Source of the DNA: Betaproteobacteria bacterium
Lineage (GTDB): Bacteria > Pseudomonadota > Gammaproteobacteria > Burkholderiales > Casimicrobiaceae
DNA length: 64,000 bases
Direction: 5' to 3'
NCBI GenBank assembly: GCA_013298765.1
Contig: JAAFJA010000007.1
Coordinates: forward strand, 64,001-128,000
Shown in pieces: positions 62,590 to 64,000 of this stretch. The notes beneath the pieces were generated by a model. It did not search any database. It had not been told where the DNA came from and worked only from the letters and a program-made list of their open reading frames with translations. The position numbers and the translations under genes were made by a program. Position 1 is the first letter of the stretch. Every line of letters starts with the position of its first letter.

Positions 62590-62817
62590 TTACGTGTTCC
62601 TCGCCTTTTCGAGCGCATCGACTTGCGCCGTTAGCTCATCGATCTGCGTGCGCAAGACATCGAGCATTTCCCGCTGAATCTCAAATTCTTGGCGGGTAAC
62701 AACGTCGAGTTTCGCGAGCCCAGCGCTGAGCGTGGCGCGAATGTTTTTCTGCAAATCCGCGCCCGCGTTGGCGGACATGGCGTCTTTGAGTTGCGCGGCG
62801 AGTTCGTCGAGAGTCAT
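62590..62817 (-). CDS. ubiK: Ubiquinone biosynthesis accessory factor UbiK (BMFP)
   Basis: The 75-residue coiled-coil protein begins MTLDELAAQLKDAM and has TRQEFEIQREMLDVLRTQID with a leucine/acidic heptad to LTAQVDALEKAR. This is the YqiC/BMFP (UbiK) family, which supports the ubiquinone-biosynthesis complex and associates with membranes. It is transcribed away from the porin gene. Size and sequence fit well. Confidence 0.9.
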   Translation of the reverse strand: MTLDELAAQLKDAMSANAGADLQKNIRATLSAGLAKLDVVTRQEFEIQREMLDVLRTQIDELTAQVDALEKARNT

Positions 62818-62892
62818 GGGCGAAGTTTAACGTTCCGCAGTGGCAGCGGCGAAAACGGTGCAGGGACCGCCTGACGCCTGTTAGCTCTGTTT

Positions 62893-62984
62893 TGGTGCAA
62901 ATCGTTCGAAAAAATCGCTAGAACGCACTGTCTTGGCGCGAAAGTCCCGCCTTTCCCAGCGCGTCGTCGTGGCACGACAGTTGC
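62893..62984 (+). promoter_or_regulatory. Sigma-54 promoter with an NtrC-like half-site upstream of porin-glnK
   Basis: TGGCACG-ACAG-TTGC at 62970-62984 matches the sigma-54 consensus TGGCACG-N4-TTGC at every conserved position, with GG (62971) and GC (62983) 12 bp apart. A TGGTGCA half-site at 62893-62899, about 75 bp further upstream, resembles half of the NtrC site TGCACCA/TGGTGCA. The promoter faces the porin gene, with a leader of about 40 bp. Confidence 0.85.
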
Positions 62985-63033
62985 GAATACATGACGAAGT
63001 CTCTCTTTTCATTCGACTCTCTCGGGGTTTTTC

Positions 63034-64000
<967 letters not shown>

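Overview
This window looks like chromosome from a betaproteobacterium of moderate GC content. The evidence is a proteobacterial-type glutamate-cysteine ligase, the gene order DUF2889-sucC-sucD that is familiar from Burkholderiales-like genomes, a TorF-type porin next to glnK behind a sigma-54 promoter, UbiK, and lysine catabolism through a saccharopine-dehydrogenase-like enzyme plus an AmaB-like aldehyde dehydrogenase. I cannot fix genus or family. I see no prophage, plasmid backbone, CRISPR array, tRNA or rRNA.

Layout. 1-11.5 kb: the 5' end of recG, an alpha-2-macroglobulin/PBP1C pair, a small membrane protein, ftsY, rsmD and coaD. 11.7-21.2 kb: a DUF5916 outer-membrane protein, an SbtA-like transporter, gshA, a TetR regulator with its hydrolase target, tas, and a glucosyl-phosphoglycerate-synthase-like protein fused to a HAD domain. 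21.2-31.3 kb: a nucleobase/nucleoside salvage region (upp, codA, a Na/Pi cotransporter-like protein, and a BMP-type ABC importer split around a sterol-desaturase-like enzyme and a small surface protein). 31.4-44.8 kb: two EamA exporters, chromate resistance, uppP, YidB, ChaC, fbp, DinB, a cysteine-cluster protein, a CoA transferase, pdxH and MoxR. 45.3-57.6 kb: a secreted protein, Lrp-controlled lysine degradation, ugpQ, a WYL-regulated VOC/EVE operon, an amidohydrolase coupled to a GT-C-like membrane protein, glpK and DUF2889. 57.7-64 kb: sucC-sucD, a delta-60-repeat/dockerin-like secreted protein, ubiK, a porin and the start of glnK.

The most unusual gene is sucC (57758-59671). A complete succinyl-CoA ligase beta subunit is fused in one open frame to an Ala/Ser-rich linker, a transmembrane helix, a Pro/Ala linker and a full OmpA-type peptidoglycan-binding domain. 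If made as encoded, this would physically link a TCA-cycle enzyme to the membrane or cell wall. I know of no description of such an architecture.

The second theme is a dense population of short palindromic repeats from at least seven families. Most are intergenic, and several begin at or contain a stop codon. Three are inserted in frame inside a single gene, pbpC. One pair supplies the Shine-Dalgarno sequence of rsmD, and one MITE-like element lies 24 bp upstream of a DinB gene.
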